From: Fistulifera solaris
Taxonomy: Eukaryota > Bacillariophyta > Bacillariophyceae > Naviculales > Stauroneidaceae
Assembly (NCBI GenBank): GCA_030295235.1
Contig: AP026131.1
Span: 1,116,001 to 1,180,000 of the forward strand
Direction: 5' to 3'
Length of the DNA: 64,000 nt
Both the position numbers and the translations under genes were made by a program. This document shows positions 1 to 10,571 of the stretch, piece after piece; within the stretch, counting starts at the first letter, position 1, and each line of letters begins with the position of its first letter. The notes under the pieces were generated by a model. It did no database searches and was not told the origin of the DNA. It worked only from the letters and a program-made list of their open reading frames with translations.

Positions 1-133
1 TGCGCGTGGGTAGTGCGTTTGACGATTTCATGGGGCAGTGCCGTAAACCCAGTGAACTAGAGCAAGAACCAAATGATGAAATAATATAATAGTATTATAT
101 GATCACAAAACTGATTAGCAACAGGAGAAGGAT

Positions 134-1249
134 CTACGCGACTTCCGAACGACCGGGTCGATCGATTTCAGCCTCGAAGAAGGAACTTCCCTCGAACGAC
201 CTCGACGATGCTGCTTGCGCTTCCGGAGAAGGACGACTGATATTGTATAGCTTATGAAAGGCATCTTTCCCGGACATTTCAAGATTTGTTGTGATTCTCG
301 TATCGTATACTTGCTGACGATCGCGTTGTAGAATATCACGAACGGCCTTGTCGCCGCCCAACCATTCACCACGAAGGTAGCCGGTCGCTTCGTCCAATTT
401 CCCATCTTGCCGAGCTACTGGTTTCAGATTCTCGTCAAGACGGTACGCTAGTGGGACAGCACGGGGGAGGCATAGGTTGATGATGTCCTCTTTTCCAATA
501 TCTTCTAACCGCATAATCAATGATCGCAGATTGTTTTCATGACCTACGATGAGTACTGTCTTTCCATCTCGTAAAGAAGGTGCAATCACTTCGTCCCAAT
601 AGACACTGGATCGTTTCATTGTATCATGCAATGATTCCGATTCGGGAATGGAATTGAGCATCTGGTTATCAACAGGTTTGAGACATCCTGCAATTTTCTC
701 GTCAGGCACACATATACATAGAATATAACTTACCTCTCGATACCGGGGATCTTTACCCGGATAATAAGGGTGATCTCGGGTCATCGGCGGCGGGGGCTCA
801 TCGTACGATCGACGCCAGCGTTTGACTTGATCTACACCAAATTGACTGACGACTTCTTTCTTATTCTTTCCCACCAAATCACCGTACGAACGCTCATTTA
901 AACGCCAGTGCTTGTATACGGGCAAATACTCTTGTCCCAATTCCATCAACGCCAGATTGGCGGTCCGAATCGTGCGGCGTAACAGAGACGTATGGACCTC
1001 GTCAAAACGAATACCGGCGTTGAACATCATTTGACCCGCCACACGAGCTTCCAAGACGCCATCGTCGGTGAGGGGAGTGTCCGTCCAGCCGATAAAACGA
1101 TTGTCACGATTCCAGGTCGACTGTCCGTGACGAAGAAAGCAGAGTTGATAGGGAGTGTCTTGATTGAGTGATGTAAAAGACGCTTTTTGCCCTCGTGCTA
1201 CCGGGGCCTGCGGAAGAGAGCCATGAAGCAACGTTCGTGCTGCTTTCAT
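134..1249 (-). CDS. Phosphoglycerate mutase (histidine phosphatase family), one in-frame intron
   Basis: Interconverts 3- and 2-phosphoglycerate in glycolysis. The catalytic LRHGQSTWN motif (about residues 39-47) carries the phospho-accepting His; LRRTIRTA, the LNERSYGDLVGKNK block, ESESLHDT and VGHENNLRS with the second catalytic His follow in dPGM order. The first 30 residues are basic and lack acidic residues, suggesting organelle (mitochondrial) targeting. The reading frame is open throughout, but residues between DPRYRE and MLNSIPESES match no dPGM. They equal a 72-nt GTAAGT...CCAG intron (662-733) that keeps frame, so the spliced protein is about 347 aa. The ATG at 1249 is the only good start. 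The C-terminal 70 residues past the catalytic core are unassigned. Family identity is certain; compartment is inferred. Confidence 0.93.
   Translation of the reverse strand: MKAARTLLHGSLPQAPVARGQKASFTSLNQDTPYQLCFLRHGQSTWNRDNRFIGWTDTPLTDDGVLEARVAGQMMFNAGIRFDEVHTSLLRRTIRTANLALMELGQEYLPVYKHWRLNERSYGDLVGKNKKEVVSQFGVDQVKRWRRSYDEPPPPMTRDHPYYPGKDPRYREVSYILCICVPDEKIAGCLKPVDNQMLNSIPESESLHDTMKRSSVYWDEVIAPSLRDGKTVLIVGHENNLRSLIMRLEDIGKEDIINLCLPRAVPLAYRLDENLKPVARQDGKLDEATGYLRGEWLGGDKAVRDILQRDRQQVYDTRITTNLEMSGKDAFHKLYNISRPSPEAQAASSRSFEGSSFFEAEIDRPGRSEVA
662..733 (-). other. 72-nt in-frame intron of the phosphoglycerate mutase gene
   Basis: On the minus strand GAG is followed by GTAAGT (733-728) and the insert ends AACCAG before ATGCTC (662). 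It is 24 codons without a stop and interrupts a conserved family block, so it is best read as an intron that ORF callers would translate. Confidence 0.85.
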
Positions 1250-2065
1250 GGTGATTTAATGTCGGCTTTGTAGGAGCTTCAATTCAAATTATGCACGGAT
1301 CTTGTCAACAATGGAGTAATGAACTCGCTAGCCATCCGTATCCATCCGATCAAATGTCTCGGAGTGAGACAAAGAGTGGTTTCCTGCCGGAAACTTGACA
1401 CCCATTTACGTGGCACACTTGGGTGAAGAAGAGAAAGAGAACAAGTGGCGAAAAGCGGGAAAGCTTTCTCACAGTTGAACGGAAAAACTGGCCGAAAAAA
1501 GTACAGATTTATGTCGGTACGACAATCATTTTACTTGTTAGGACGTTTTGTAGTATCGAAGCGTGGCGAACATGGACCCAAGATCCAAGAACAACATCTG
1601 TCATCGGTGCTACGTCAGCAGTATTTGTTCTTTGGAGTATTATTTTTCGTGGTAGTCTCCAAAGTACTATATACCTGGTAGAGCAGGAGTCACGGTCACG
1701 CGTGTTTTTCGTGCTTCTGAGAAGAATGCCGGGACTGATCTTGGCTGAGTCGTCAACGCGTCGCATATTTTTTTACTCTCCTAATAAGAAATAAATAAAC
1801 TAAGGCAACGAAACAGGGTAACCTAGTTTAAGATCAACAATACGATCAAACCGATTCAAAGCGAGGTTTTAAAGCTGACCTTCAATGAATCTTATAGACG
1901 GTCTTAAATGAATGAGGGCCGATGTCTAATTAGGTAATGAACTTCATAGGTAATGAGTATCACTTTTATTAGTTAATCGTCAATTACATCTAAAATTGCA
2001 TGCTATTGTTTCTAGCAAGACGCTTCGCTATAATTCATTTTATATAACATGCCGCTTGACAAGGC
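1250..2065. other. Intergenic, no supported gene
   Basis: This stretch lies upstream of the phosphoglycerate mutase gene and downstream of PRMT5. Short open frames near 1423-1794 overlap on both strands and lack conserved motifs. I see no RNA gene or repeat. Confidence 0.6.
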
Positions 2066-3985
2066 TTATAGCGAAACATGAGATGATCGACCCCTGGGAT
2101 TATGAATTGGAGTTGTCGAGAGAACATTTCCGTCGGCATCCATAACTGTAGCCATCCATTCATACCAAACGCGTTTGTCGTCTATCTTACGCCAGATGGA
2201 GGTCTCGATGATACCTTGCGGCGGAATATGGACCGGATGTTGTAGAGGAAAGTACAGAGGAAACCAAGAGAACATGCCCACGGAAAAGGAATGCGGTGCG
2301 ATGGAAATTTTGTGCACGCCGTCGGGTGATAAGTCAGCTGAAAAGGAACCCAGCAGCCCCGTCACAATCCAGGTTTCCGTATCTGCCTCACTTGATGCGA
2401 CCATGTCATCAGCAGCGCCGTATCCTGGACCATATGCTATCGCCCCACGATTGTCACGAAAGACAAGCGTGACTTTCCGACTCGTATCATCCACTATGGT
2501 GGGATGTTCAAACGTCCAACATGTTTGCTCGGGAAACATTTGGCTAGCTGCGTGTGTCCGCACTACGTAAGGCGTTTCAACGGCAATTTGTTGCCCCACA
2601 ACTCGAGCATTATTATCCGGATAGAACGATTGTGCCATTACTTCCTGATGTAGTTTCAGCGAGCTCACGGGTGCCAGAAAGGAAGTGTAACGTGCAGGAA
2701 CGCTCTGGACGTCGGGTCGACACCGTTTCAATAGAGCGTCCAGGCATTCAGGAGACAATTCATTGCATCCAAACGACCCTAATAGCTCACTTACAATGAG
2801 GTCAGCCTGTTGACAATATTGATCTTCCAGCGATCGCAGATCAGTTTGAATTACTTGTACTTTATATTGCTGCCAAAGGGGATCGAACTGCTGTTTCGAC
2901 TGCAAATACAAGACAGCCGACGGGTTCTTTTCCACAGCAATCACACGTAACAATGTCGCTGACTGTGACTCACGATATGCCTGTAAGACGGCCGTTACGA
3001 GGGGCCCACGTCCTGCTCCTACTACCAAAACCGACGTGTTTGTTCCTGCTTGTCGTTCGGTTAAGAAAGACCGGCATGCATCCTGGTATCGTTGATATTT
3101 GATGGGATCGCCTTCGAACACTTCATATGTCGCAAATAAGAGATGATCTTGCAAAGGTTGCAACGGCTTCTGCAGTGCATCTAGATAGTCATGCTCATCT
3201 TGAGCATTCGAAGAGTCCAAGACGGCAGTAACGGAGTCTCGATTTCGAAGGTGCTGCAAATACTGCTGAAAATTCACACGGTTCGTCGCTGCAGTGTCAT
3301 TGATCAACAGCACCTTCAAAGTACGCCCCAAACGCTTCAACAGATATTCGATGATGTACTGATGCGGCTTGGCGAGTGTCGGGTAGCCTTGTCTGTTGGT
3401 CAGGAAGAGACTTGTTCGGATGGAAAAGCTTTTGATAGGACCACAGCCAATAAGATTATGCATTAAAGTCATCTGTTTTGCCATATGCTCCCGTGGATCG
3501 CCAACTATGGGCGGAATCTCAAGCAATACTCCCACCAAAGAAGGATATTGGCAGGCGGAAATGATGTTTTTCCAACTTCGAATGGAAGCCGCGTCCAGAC
3601 AAACGGGAACCCACAATTGGAACGAGCCTCCCGCCTCTTGTAATGCGCTCATAGCTAAACTAGCCAACTGCTGAGAATATTGAGGAACGTTGTCATCAGG
3701 CGTAGGTAAAATCACGGCAGGCAAGTTCATATGCCATGCCCAGGGCAAGTAGTTGGGCCATTCCTCAATGGTTCCGGGGCATCTTCCAACGACGCTCGTA
3801 CGCCACCACTTTGCTTCGACAACAGTGACATCGGATCTAGTCTGGTTATTAAGCCCTCCGCCGACGTGAGGCAGATCGGTAACGACATAATCGAACGATT
3901 CCGGTCGGACGGTTTGCAAGGCGACGGCAACATCGTGACTGAACGTATCCTCTTGATAGCCGAGCAACAACGAGGCCTCAGTCAT
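2066..3985 (-). CDS. PRMT5: Protein arginine N-methyltransferase 5 (PRMT5/Skb1)
   Basis: Type II arginine methyltransferase making symmetric dimethylarginine on spliceosomal Sm proteins, histones and ribosomal proteins. The 639 aa match the usual PRMT5 length (about 637). The N-terminal half is the TIM-barrel-like region. The catalytic half begins with TYEVFEGDPIKYQRYQDA, whose Phe is typical of the PRMT5 type. Then come the SAM-binding VLVVGAGRGP motif, the acidic end of the next strand (AVEKNPSA), the double-E loop SELLGSFGCNELSPECLDAL, and the C-terminal beta-barrel beginning TSFLAPVSSLKLHQEV. It is a single uninterrupted exon with ATG at 3985. Its usual partner MEP50 is not in the window. 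Identity is very secure. Confidence 0.97.
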   Translation of the reverse strand: MTEASLLLGYQEDTFSHDVAVALQTVRPESFDYVVTDLPHVGGGLNNQTRSDVTVVEAKWWRTSVVGRCPGTIEEWPNYLPWAWHMNLPAVILPTPDDNVPQYSQQLASLAMSALQEAGGSFQLWVPVCLDAASIRSWKNIISACQYPSLVGVLLEIPPIVGDPREHMAKQMTLMHNLIGCGPIKSFSIRTSLFLTNRQGYPTLAKPHQYIIEYLLKRLGRTLKVLLINDTAATNRVNFQQYLQHLRNRDSVTAVLDSSNAQDEHDYLDALQKPLQPLQDHLLFATYEVFEGDPIKYQRYQDACRSFLTERQAGTNTSVLVVGAGRGPLVTAVLQAYRESQSATLLRVIAVEKNPSAVLYLQSKQQFDPLWQQYKVQVIQTDLRSLEDQYCQQADLIVSELLGSFGCNELSPECLDALLKRCRPDVQSVPARYTSFLAPVSSLKLHQEVMAQSFYPDNNARVVGQQIAVETPYVVRTHAASQMFPEQTCWTFEHPTIVDDTSRKVTLVFRDNRGAIAYGPGYGAADDMVASSEADTETWIVTGLLGSFSADLSPDGVHKISIAPHSFSVGMFSWFPLYFPLQHPVHIPPQGIIETSIWRKIDDKRVWYEWMATVMDADGNVLSTTPIHNPRGRSSHVSL

Positions 3986-4343
3986 TCTATCCTCAGCAAA
4001 TAAAGTTGCACAATTTTGTAAAAACTCCCTTAGAGAAGCTTACCGGTGATTAATGATAATCATCGACGCAGCGCTATTATGCTGCGTTTTTTGTGAGACG
4101 GATGGATGGCGAAATAAAGTTTTCGCGGACGAGAGAAAAGATACCCATCGCAAACAAAGGACGGAAGGCCAGGCGACTCACAAAATGGGCTAAGGCGAAA
4201 GGCGAAGAGATGCGGTAACAGGTAGTGCCTCAATTAGCTTCCTACGTTGCAAGCGATTATTGACAATCAACACAATATTTTTCTGCAAAATAAGACTAAT
4301 ATTGGAAGTTAGATGAAATCATGGGAATAATTTGACGAAAACC
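3986..4343. other. Short intergenic stretch between PRMT5 and KRI1
   Basis: It holds the PRMT5 promoter and the end of KRI1. Nothing else is recognisable. Confidence 0.5.
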
Positions 4344-6629
4344 TCACAAGCCATAGGAAGCCAATCGTGATTGCGACAGCCCATCAATAACTTTTGACTT
4401 TTTGTCATTCTTGCTGGCCTTTTTCTTCTTTGCTTTCTTGTCCTGTTTCACATTGGGGTTTCCTGCCTTGTCATTGCTCGATCCTTTCTTTCCTTTCTTA
4501 TCAAGATTCGAAGTAATCTTTGTTTTACCGTCGTCTCCCGTCTCGTGTTCTACTCCCTTCGACGACTCTTCGGTAGTCGCATTTTCCCTGATTATGCCGT
4601 CTTTATTTTTAATATCTTCAGCATCTTTCGATTCTGCCGCCGAGTTGTTTTTTCTTTTTGCGGCGACGCTTCGATTTAGAAGTTTCGATATTTGCATCTG
4701 GCGTGCTCTTGGCAGGTCCTTCTGCCGCCACTTGCTTCGCTTCGTCTTCGCCTTTCTTACTTCGTTTGCGTCTTCTCTTTTTCTGCTTCTGATCGGTGTC
4801 GCCGTCTTGATTCTCTTCAACATACTCGTGATCCACACCTGCTTCTTGTTGAAGCAGCTCATCTATTTCTCTTCTGGCCATTTCGCGGAATCGTCGCCGT
4901 TTGCGACTGTTGACAACGTACTCGCCGTCCTCTTGGTACGGTGCAAGTTTTTTCAAGGAGACAAACTGCTTGAGTGTTGAATCACGACAGAAAAGAATCT
5001 CCTCCGTTGATAAGCCATAATTGTTGGGTTTTACTTGTTTGTATTTGAAACGAGTTGGCAAATCCGCAATGATGTCTTCATAATCTAGCTTGTAAAGTTC
5101 GTCCATCATTCTACTTTTCACTTTGCGCTCAAGCTCTGTTTCCTCTCCTCCGTTGTCTTCGTAAGGTTCTTCTTCCATGTCATCGGGCCAATCTTCTTCG
5201 TTATCACCTTCATGGTCATTTTCAACGTCATCTCCCTCTTCCTCGTCGCCAACATCATAAAGGCCTCCCTCGGCATCGTCCTGGCCGACCAACAAAGCCC
5301 CATCTTCATCCGTCTTTAAGCTTTCACGGACATCAAGATCGCTCTTCCATTGAGAGTCCTGCTTCTGGTAAAAGTCATCCCCGTATGTATCTTTCATCAG
5401 CGATTCAAATTTATCCGGGTCGAAATCCCCTTCCAGTAGCTGAAGCAGCATTGCTTCGTCGACTGCTCCCTCATCGAGATCGCCCAAAACGGTTTTGATT
5501 TGCTTCATTTTTTCTTCCAGTTCTTGCCGCTTCGCATTCTTCAAGCGACGAAGCTGCTCCTCCTTCGCCTGTCTTTCCAAGGCCTTTCGTTCTTGGCGGG
5601 CCAAACGCTTTTCTCGTCTTGTTTCATCTTTTCGTCTCAAAGTGTTCATTGTTTGTCCGCGTGCGTATGAGATATTGGAAAGGTCTGCGCCAGACTGGGT
5701 CCGCGACGCGGCTTCTTCGAAGCGGAAATTATATTGTGCTTCAAAATCATCTGCCTGGTCTAACTCGTCTAGCGAAGCGTCGTCATCCCCCGATCGGACT
5801 GCGGCTGACTTCATTGGAATTTCTCCATTCGAGTTATCATCATCGTCACTACTGGACTCAGAATCGTCTCTCTCAGTATCCAACCAAGCTCGTTTCTTAA
5901 AGTAATTCAGCAAAAACTCTCGCCATTTTGAACCTCTCCGCGAGGGTCCACTAGGTCGCTTTTCTCGCCGATTGTCGCTTCTAGTTTCGCAATCTCTTCC
6001 TGTAATTTCTGCTCGCTCTCTGGGTCCATTTGTTGACGGTCTTTTGATTTGATGACGAGAAGACCCTCGTCGTCACTTTCATCTTTCGCCGAGTCCAAGA
6101 AAGCTTTACGAATGGCTCTTTGCTCATCATCGTAGGCATAGCGAAACCTCTGATCATCTCCAATGTGCTCTCCTTCCTCATCGTGGTGACTTTCGCCTTC
6201 TTGGTCGTCCTCTTCCTCTTTTCTCATCTTTTCGAGTATTTCTTCTCTAACAACGTCCTTGTAACGCTTTGGTTTCGTTTTCTTTTGTACGTCGTCATCG
6301 CTGCTGCTAGTTTCCTTTTCCGTGTCATTATCAAAAAATTTGGTCGAGGGGTCATAAACTTGTTGTTCTTTGTTACGAATAGCATTCAAAGTTTTCATAA
6401 TATTGACATCCAGATCAGTCGTGAGGAGTTCACCGTCTTCATCTTCGCTTGAGTCATCATCGTCGGTACCACTTTCATCATCATAGTCCTTGTGCGCCGC
6501 TAACTCTTGTTTTTGTTTGCGTTTTTCGTAGGCGGAGGCAAACTTCTTGTTGATACGGAACTCGTTCTCTTCTTCTCTATCCGACTCCTCCTCGTCAGAA
6601 GACAACAGCAATTTCGAAGATTTGTTCAT
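4344..6629 (-). CDS. KRI1: KRI1-like ribosome biogenesis protein, frame changes twice
   Basis: Nucleolar protein needed for 40S/pre-rRNA maturation in yeast. From the ATG at 6629 the N-terminal 200 residues are acidic and include FRINKKFASAYEKRKQKQEL. The central part carries FEAQYNFRFEE and a Lys/Arg/Glu-rich helix. The Kri1 C-terminal domain reads FKYKQVKPNNYGLSTEEI and YVVNSRKRRRFREMARREID. The extreme C-terminus, SQSRLASYGL, resembles the usual KRI1 ending. These pieces lie in two frames: the first change is near a run of four T (5960-5963 on the plus strand), the second at a run of six T (4648-4653). Frames one and three are the same, so the two shifts cancel. Base-count errors are likelier than introns because no GT-AG pair fits. 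Confidence 0.85.
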
Positions 6630-7673
6630 TAGCGATTGGTTATCTTGGGCTGGAATAAGTAATCTATTGATGTTTGAATGTAAAATAGACTATAAATTGA
6701 TAATTCATGCTTGCCAAGAGAATAGTAAGGGAGCAAGGCGCAAATTTTGTCATCGTGTAAAATCGGTTGGCCGAATGTGCGGTCTGTTCGGCCTGCGTCC
6801 GTCAAACACAGAATCTGATAGGGTTGACGTTAGGGGGTTAGGGCTTAGGGCTTGGTGTTTTATTCACGTTTCTCGCCCACGCATGTATGTCGGAGTCGAA
6901 GGGCTAATCAAAGAGTTCGTTTTTGGTCACGGGTATCTAAACATCATAAAACTAGCTATAAGTAGTTGTGTAGGCTTAAGTGTTATTTGAATGTGTGTGG
7001 GACACACAGTGTAGTCTTGGGTTTTATGGTCGAATGTTCCAGTTTCTCAAAAACGTAAAAGGGCCCAGAATAAGAATAAGTAGTGTTGCTGGTATTTAAA
7101 AAGATCTTTGAATACAAGGGCCAGGAGCCAATAAGTGCCATTGTTCCATCGCCAATGGCCTTCGTTTGAAACTTTACTGGAAATATGGGCCCAAAGACAT
7201 GAGTCACGGACGGCTACTTTGTGCAGGATACCAAAACTACAAGAACGCAAAGTATCAAACTGCGGCTTAAGGGCTTATGAATGAGCACCAAAATTAACTT
7301 CTTTGATTATGTCTTGGAGCCTATTATTGGCGATCGACGACACTCTTTGTCACCACTGCAATAAAAACCAACTGTATTCGTGAAAGAGACCTTCTGTAGG
7401 CAATTATTCAATGAGCAGACGACCGTTGGTATTTTTGTGATTGACACTACTGAAAAATCTACTGGAAACTGGCACTGTTCCCGTATTTTGTGGATGATAG
7501 TTTGGTTCAAAGAATTGTTACTTTGTGTGTGATACAAAATGGTCATTGTCACGAAACATCGCGACTGCCTTTTCTCGAACATCGCAACAATCGCGCGTTG
7601 GTTCATTCCAATGTTTTGGTTAACAACATCATCAAATCGTGCAAAATCATTTGTTATAACGAACTTCTTCAAA
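6630..7673. other. Intergenic, about 1 kb; short degenerate TTAGGG-like run
   Basis: No convincing gene on either strand; the longest open frames lack family motifs. Positions 6830-6851 contain three degenerate TTAGGG units, too few to call a telomeric remnant. Confidence 0.5.
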
Positions 7674-8616
7674 ATGAATCTCGACAGTGCGATTCCACCC
7701 ACTCTACGTCGATCATTATCCCAGGATAGTGAGGCTTACGGCAAAATAGAGGATCGAAAGCGAGGATTTCGAAAAGGAATGTTCGAGCAGCGAGCTGTTC
7801 GAATGTCACCACGGACTTTCGTGAACCATCCAACCTGCAAAAGCCTCCGCATTCTGACATCAAGGAGCTCACGAGGAGACACACGTTTTCTAGTCGCGAC
7901 GAAAATGAGATCACTGGACACCATGACGGAGGTAAAAGTGTGCTCAGCTACTCATCACACCGAACCGCATCAACGGTAGCAACATCCGGAACATCAAGCA
8001 CGTGCCCAACATTAGCGTCCAATAAACGCTCCCCGAAACCAGAGAAAAGTAAAAAGAGAAAAGAGGTTACGTGGGAGGACATGCTAGGCAAGGGGCCGCT
8101 GGTCCGAAGGGATACTCAACCAGCGGTAATGGATGACATCCTTTTGAAGCGATTAGTCTTGAAGACAACTCAATCAAAGCCGCAAGAAAGTTGAAAGATT
8201 TGGAGAGGGAATTTAAAAAGCTGGAAACAAGTATACCAGAGGCATGCAAAATGGAGCTCGCGTACCTCAATCAAGCCGGCGAAGTAAAAATGAAACGCGA
8301 CCATTGGAAGAAGCAACTCATGGCCATGCGAGATCATCCTACGGAGACTATTGACGATATGAAAGCATGCAAGAAGCTTGAAAGCAAAATCGAAAAGTCA
8401 AGGCGTGTTGAAAGTCTTTATCTCAAGAAATCCAAAGAGCTACACGATAGACGTTATCGATGGACTCAGCAGTACGAGTACACCATTCGTGAATGGGAGA
8501 AGCTAGGTGGCGAAGCAAGAGTTAATATATTGCTAAAGCTACCACCTGTTCGGCCCCCTACCGTCGTTGGCAGTGGAAGCCGAAGAGTCGCGGCTGTTTC
8601 TTCGACGGAGAACTGA
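7674..8616 (+). CDS. Unrecognised coiled-coil protein, two apparent frame changes
   Basis: I do not recognise this protein. From the ATG at 7674 (an ATG at 7539 is also in frame) a basic, Ser/Arg-rich, probably disordered N-terminus runs to about residue 130. A Lys-rich segment with EVTWEDMLGKGPLVRR follows, then a long charged helix (KAARKLKDLEREFKKLETS through YTIREWEKLG) that should form a coiled coil. The protein is spread over three frames. Changes fit one missing base at a run of four A (7772-7775) and one at a run of four T (8142-8145); composition is continuous across both. It ends VAAVSSTEN at 8616. Whether it is a live gene or a decayed one cannot be told from the sequence alone. 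Confidence 0.55.
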
Positions 8617-9112
8617 TGGCGTTTTACGTTATTGCAGACGATTTGATTTCGCCCTATAAATTATAAGATTCACGTTGTATCCCCTTGCTAGTTCGAATTC
8701 ACGGAAGTCCGGTTGCGGAGAATTGACGTGTGCCGACTCGAATACAGTTTTAAAGCTGATATCGGAGTCCTAGTAAGACCGATCAACTACGGAGAATGAA
8801 AAATAAACTGGTTACTTGACAACCGCAGCAATAAATTAAGGTAGATGCGGTACCTAGAGTTGTTTCATCATGACGACAGTAGCTTTTTCTGCTAACCTAA
8901 TGCAGCTAGAACCAATGTGTGACATCCACGGAGAATGAATCTTCGGATGAGGCAATCACAAGCCTCGAACGAATAATCACAGCATTGAAATACACTACTG
9001 CAATCTTTGGCTTCTCGAATCAAAGACTTTACTATGATTCAACTTCTATGTTGATTAGATAAAGCTTCACAGTAGCCTCTCTTTTGCCAAATAAAAATTC
9101 AGCAAAGAGAGC
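8617..9112. other. Intergenic between convergent genes
   Basis: About 500 bases with the 3' ends of the coiled-coil gene and the small plastid gene. I see no gene, repeat or structured RNA. Confidence 0.5.
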
Positions 9113-9367
9113 TTATTTCTTGGCACGTCCGGGAGTAACAAGCTCCCACAAACTGACGGTAAGCAAAAGCATACCGATGCTGCCGGTAGGGTACTCCGCC
9201 ATGGACGCTACACCCCAATCAATGAACATTGGGCGAGGAGTCAAGGCTTTCGAAGCAACGGGTGCAGCTGGCACACGTGCTTGGGTTGCGGCAGGACGCA
9301 CTGTGAAGGCCGAAACACTTTGAATAAGTGCAACCAAAAAAAGGACTAGGGTATGAAGCTTCATCAT
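9113..9367 (-). CDS. Small plastid-targeted protein with one transmembrane segment
   Basis: About 85 aa from the ATG at 9367 (a second ATG follows at once). Residues 1-21 are a signal peptide (LHTLVLFLVALIQ core) ending VSAF|TVRP, the ASAF-type motif that directs diatom proteins across the four plastid membranes; a short Ala/Pro/Arg-rich transit segment follows. The mature part is only about 45 aa: PRPMFIDWGVASMAEYPTGS, then one membrane helix (IGMLLLTVSLWEL) and a basic end. Size and topology fit a small thylakoid membrane subunit of a photosystem or antenna complex, but I cannot match it to a named subunit. It lacks the Glu/Arg chlorophyll-binding helix motif of LHC-like proteins. Confidence 0.7.
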   Translation of the reverse strand: MMKLHTLVLFLVALIQSVSAFTVRPAATQARVPAAPVASKALTPRPMFIDWGVASMAEYPTGSIGMLLLTVSLWELVTPGRAKK

Positions 9368-9614
9368 CTTGTTCAATGGAGAGTCTACAAGCGACTGTGG
9401 TTGAAGAAAATTGATATTTGTGGAGATGTCAGAAAATTGTCAAGGTGGTCGTTTTCATAGAAAAAACTAGGAACAAAAAAGATACCACCTCAATCAAAGT
9501 GTCATTGACGTGCATCGCAACGGTAACGAGAATAGTAAATAATGTGGATCACACCTGTACGACATCATCCGGTACAGAATCACGTGCCAGAACCCAGTAC
9601 ACGTACACTCCGTT

Positions 9615-10571
9615 TTAAAAATGAGAAAAATGCCCTTTGTGCAACACAGGATCCATCGCGTGATCCCAAATAAAGGAACGCGATGCATGTCCTTCCTTTG
9701 CATGCACAGACAGTTCCAGTTCCTTGTATTCCAACTCGTGTGACCTGGTTATTCCGCCTGTCGCCACGACTTCGTTCATGAACTCAACAACCTGATTCCA
9801 AGCCGCTACAGCTTGTCTGGATCCCTCCCGATGCGCTTCAGGATTCACAAATGCATGCCCGACGCCATCATAGATTGTGACATTGTGCTCTATATCTCGT
9901 AGCTCCATGGCGTTAGCAAATCCCAGCGCTTGTTCCGGACTCGGTCGATCGTCTTCTGCACCGAAAATGCCCAAAATCGGCGAGAACATTCCCAACAATC
10001 CCCATGCCTCATCATCGGTTGCATCTTGTAAGCCATCTATGTAAGACCCATACAATGAAATGGTAGCCACAACTCCATTTCGTTTCGAAAATTCCAGTGC
10101 CTGTGATCCGCCAAAACAAAAACCCGGTCCACTCATGAGGAGTGACTCGTTAATGGCGACACTTTCTCGCAAATACTCCAGAGCAGCGTTCATATCGGCA
10201 TTGATGCGACTTTGGGGTGTACGACTCACGGTAGCAATGTTCCAAGGGATGTTCCACGACCGCGAAGAAACGCCTCGAAACAGATCGGGCGCCAACGCGA
10301 TGTATCCTTGTTCGGCCAACAAGTCGGCAAAATAAACAGGCTCTTCGCTCATACCATTCCAAGCATGCCATACTAGTGCCGTGGGATAAGTTGTTTCTTC
10401 ACTGTAACCAGGAGGCAACGCCAAATAGCCGCCCAGCGTCGTTCGGCCGTCGGACGAAGGGTATTGCACATTCGTGTATTTGCTCGAATTGAAAATCAGA
10501 CCGGTCAAAGCCATAGTCCGGCCGATGATCCGCCAGAACAGGGGCATGTGACGGAGATTTAAGATTGTCAT
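9615..10571 (-). CDS. Dienelactone hydrolase family protein
   Basis: Alpha/beta hydrolase of the DLH family; substrate unknown. An N-terminal hydrophobic stretch (FWRIIGRTMALTGLIF) precedes the domain and could be a weak anchor or targeting sequence. Family marks in order are YPTALVWHAWNG, GYIALAPDLFRG, the nucleophile motif GFCFGGSQAL with the catalytic Cys, an Asp candidate in GAEDDRPSPEQ, and the catalytic His in DGVGHAFVNP. The 318 aa from the ATG at 10571 are uninterrupted. About 50 residues past the domain are charged and unassigned. It is divergently arranged with the aminotransferase at 11054. It is a distant relative of the secreted tandem DLH at 57010-58967, but intronless and single-domain. 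Confidence 0.88.
   Translation of the reverse strand: MTILNLRHMPLFWRIIGRTMALTGLIFNSSKYTNVQYPSSDGRTTLGGYLALPPGYSEETTYPTALVWHAWNGMSEEPVYFADLLAEQGYIALAPDLFRGVSSRSWNIPWNIATVSRTPQSRINADMNAALEYLRESVAINESLLMSGPGFCFGGSQALEFSKRNGVVATISLYGSYIDGLQDATDDEAWGLLGMFSPILGIFGAEDDRPSPEQALGFANAMELRDIEHNVTIYDGVGHAFVNPEAHREGSRQAVAAWNQVVEFMNEVVATGGITRSHELEYKELELSVHAKEGHASRSFIWDHAMDPVLHKGHFSHF

Noticed and set aside
1423-1794. Overlapping small open frames on both strands
   Set aside because: No conserved motifs, competing frames on both strands, and a mixed composition unlike the neighbouring genes.
4648-4653. Programmed frameshift site in KRI1 (A-rich slippery run)
   Set aside because: The shift needed is +1, whereas the known A-run slippery heptamers give -1; similar breaks recur at ordinary runs across unrelated genes, so base-count error is simpler.
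6830-6851. Interstitial telomere-like TTAGGG run
   Set aside because: Only three imperfect units; too short to distinguish from chance.
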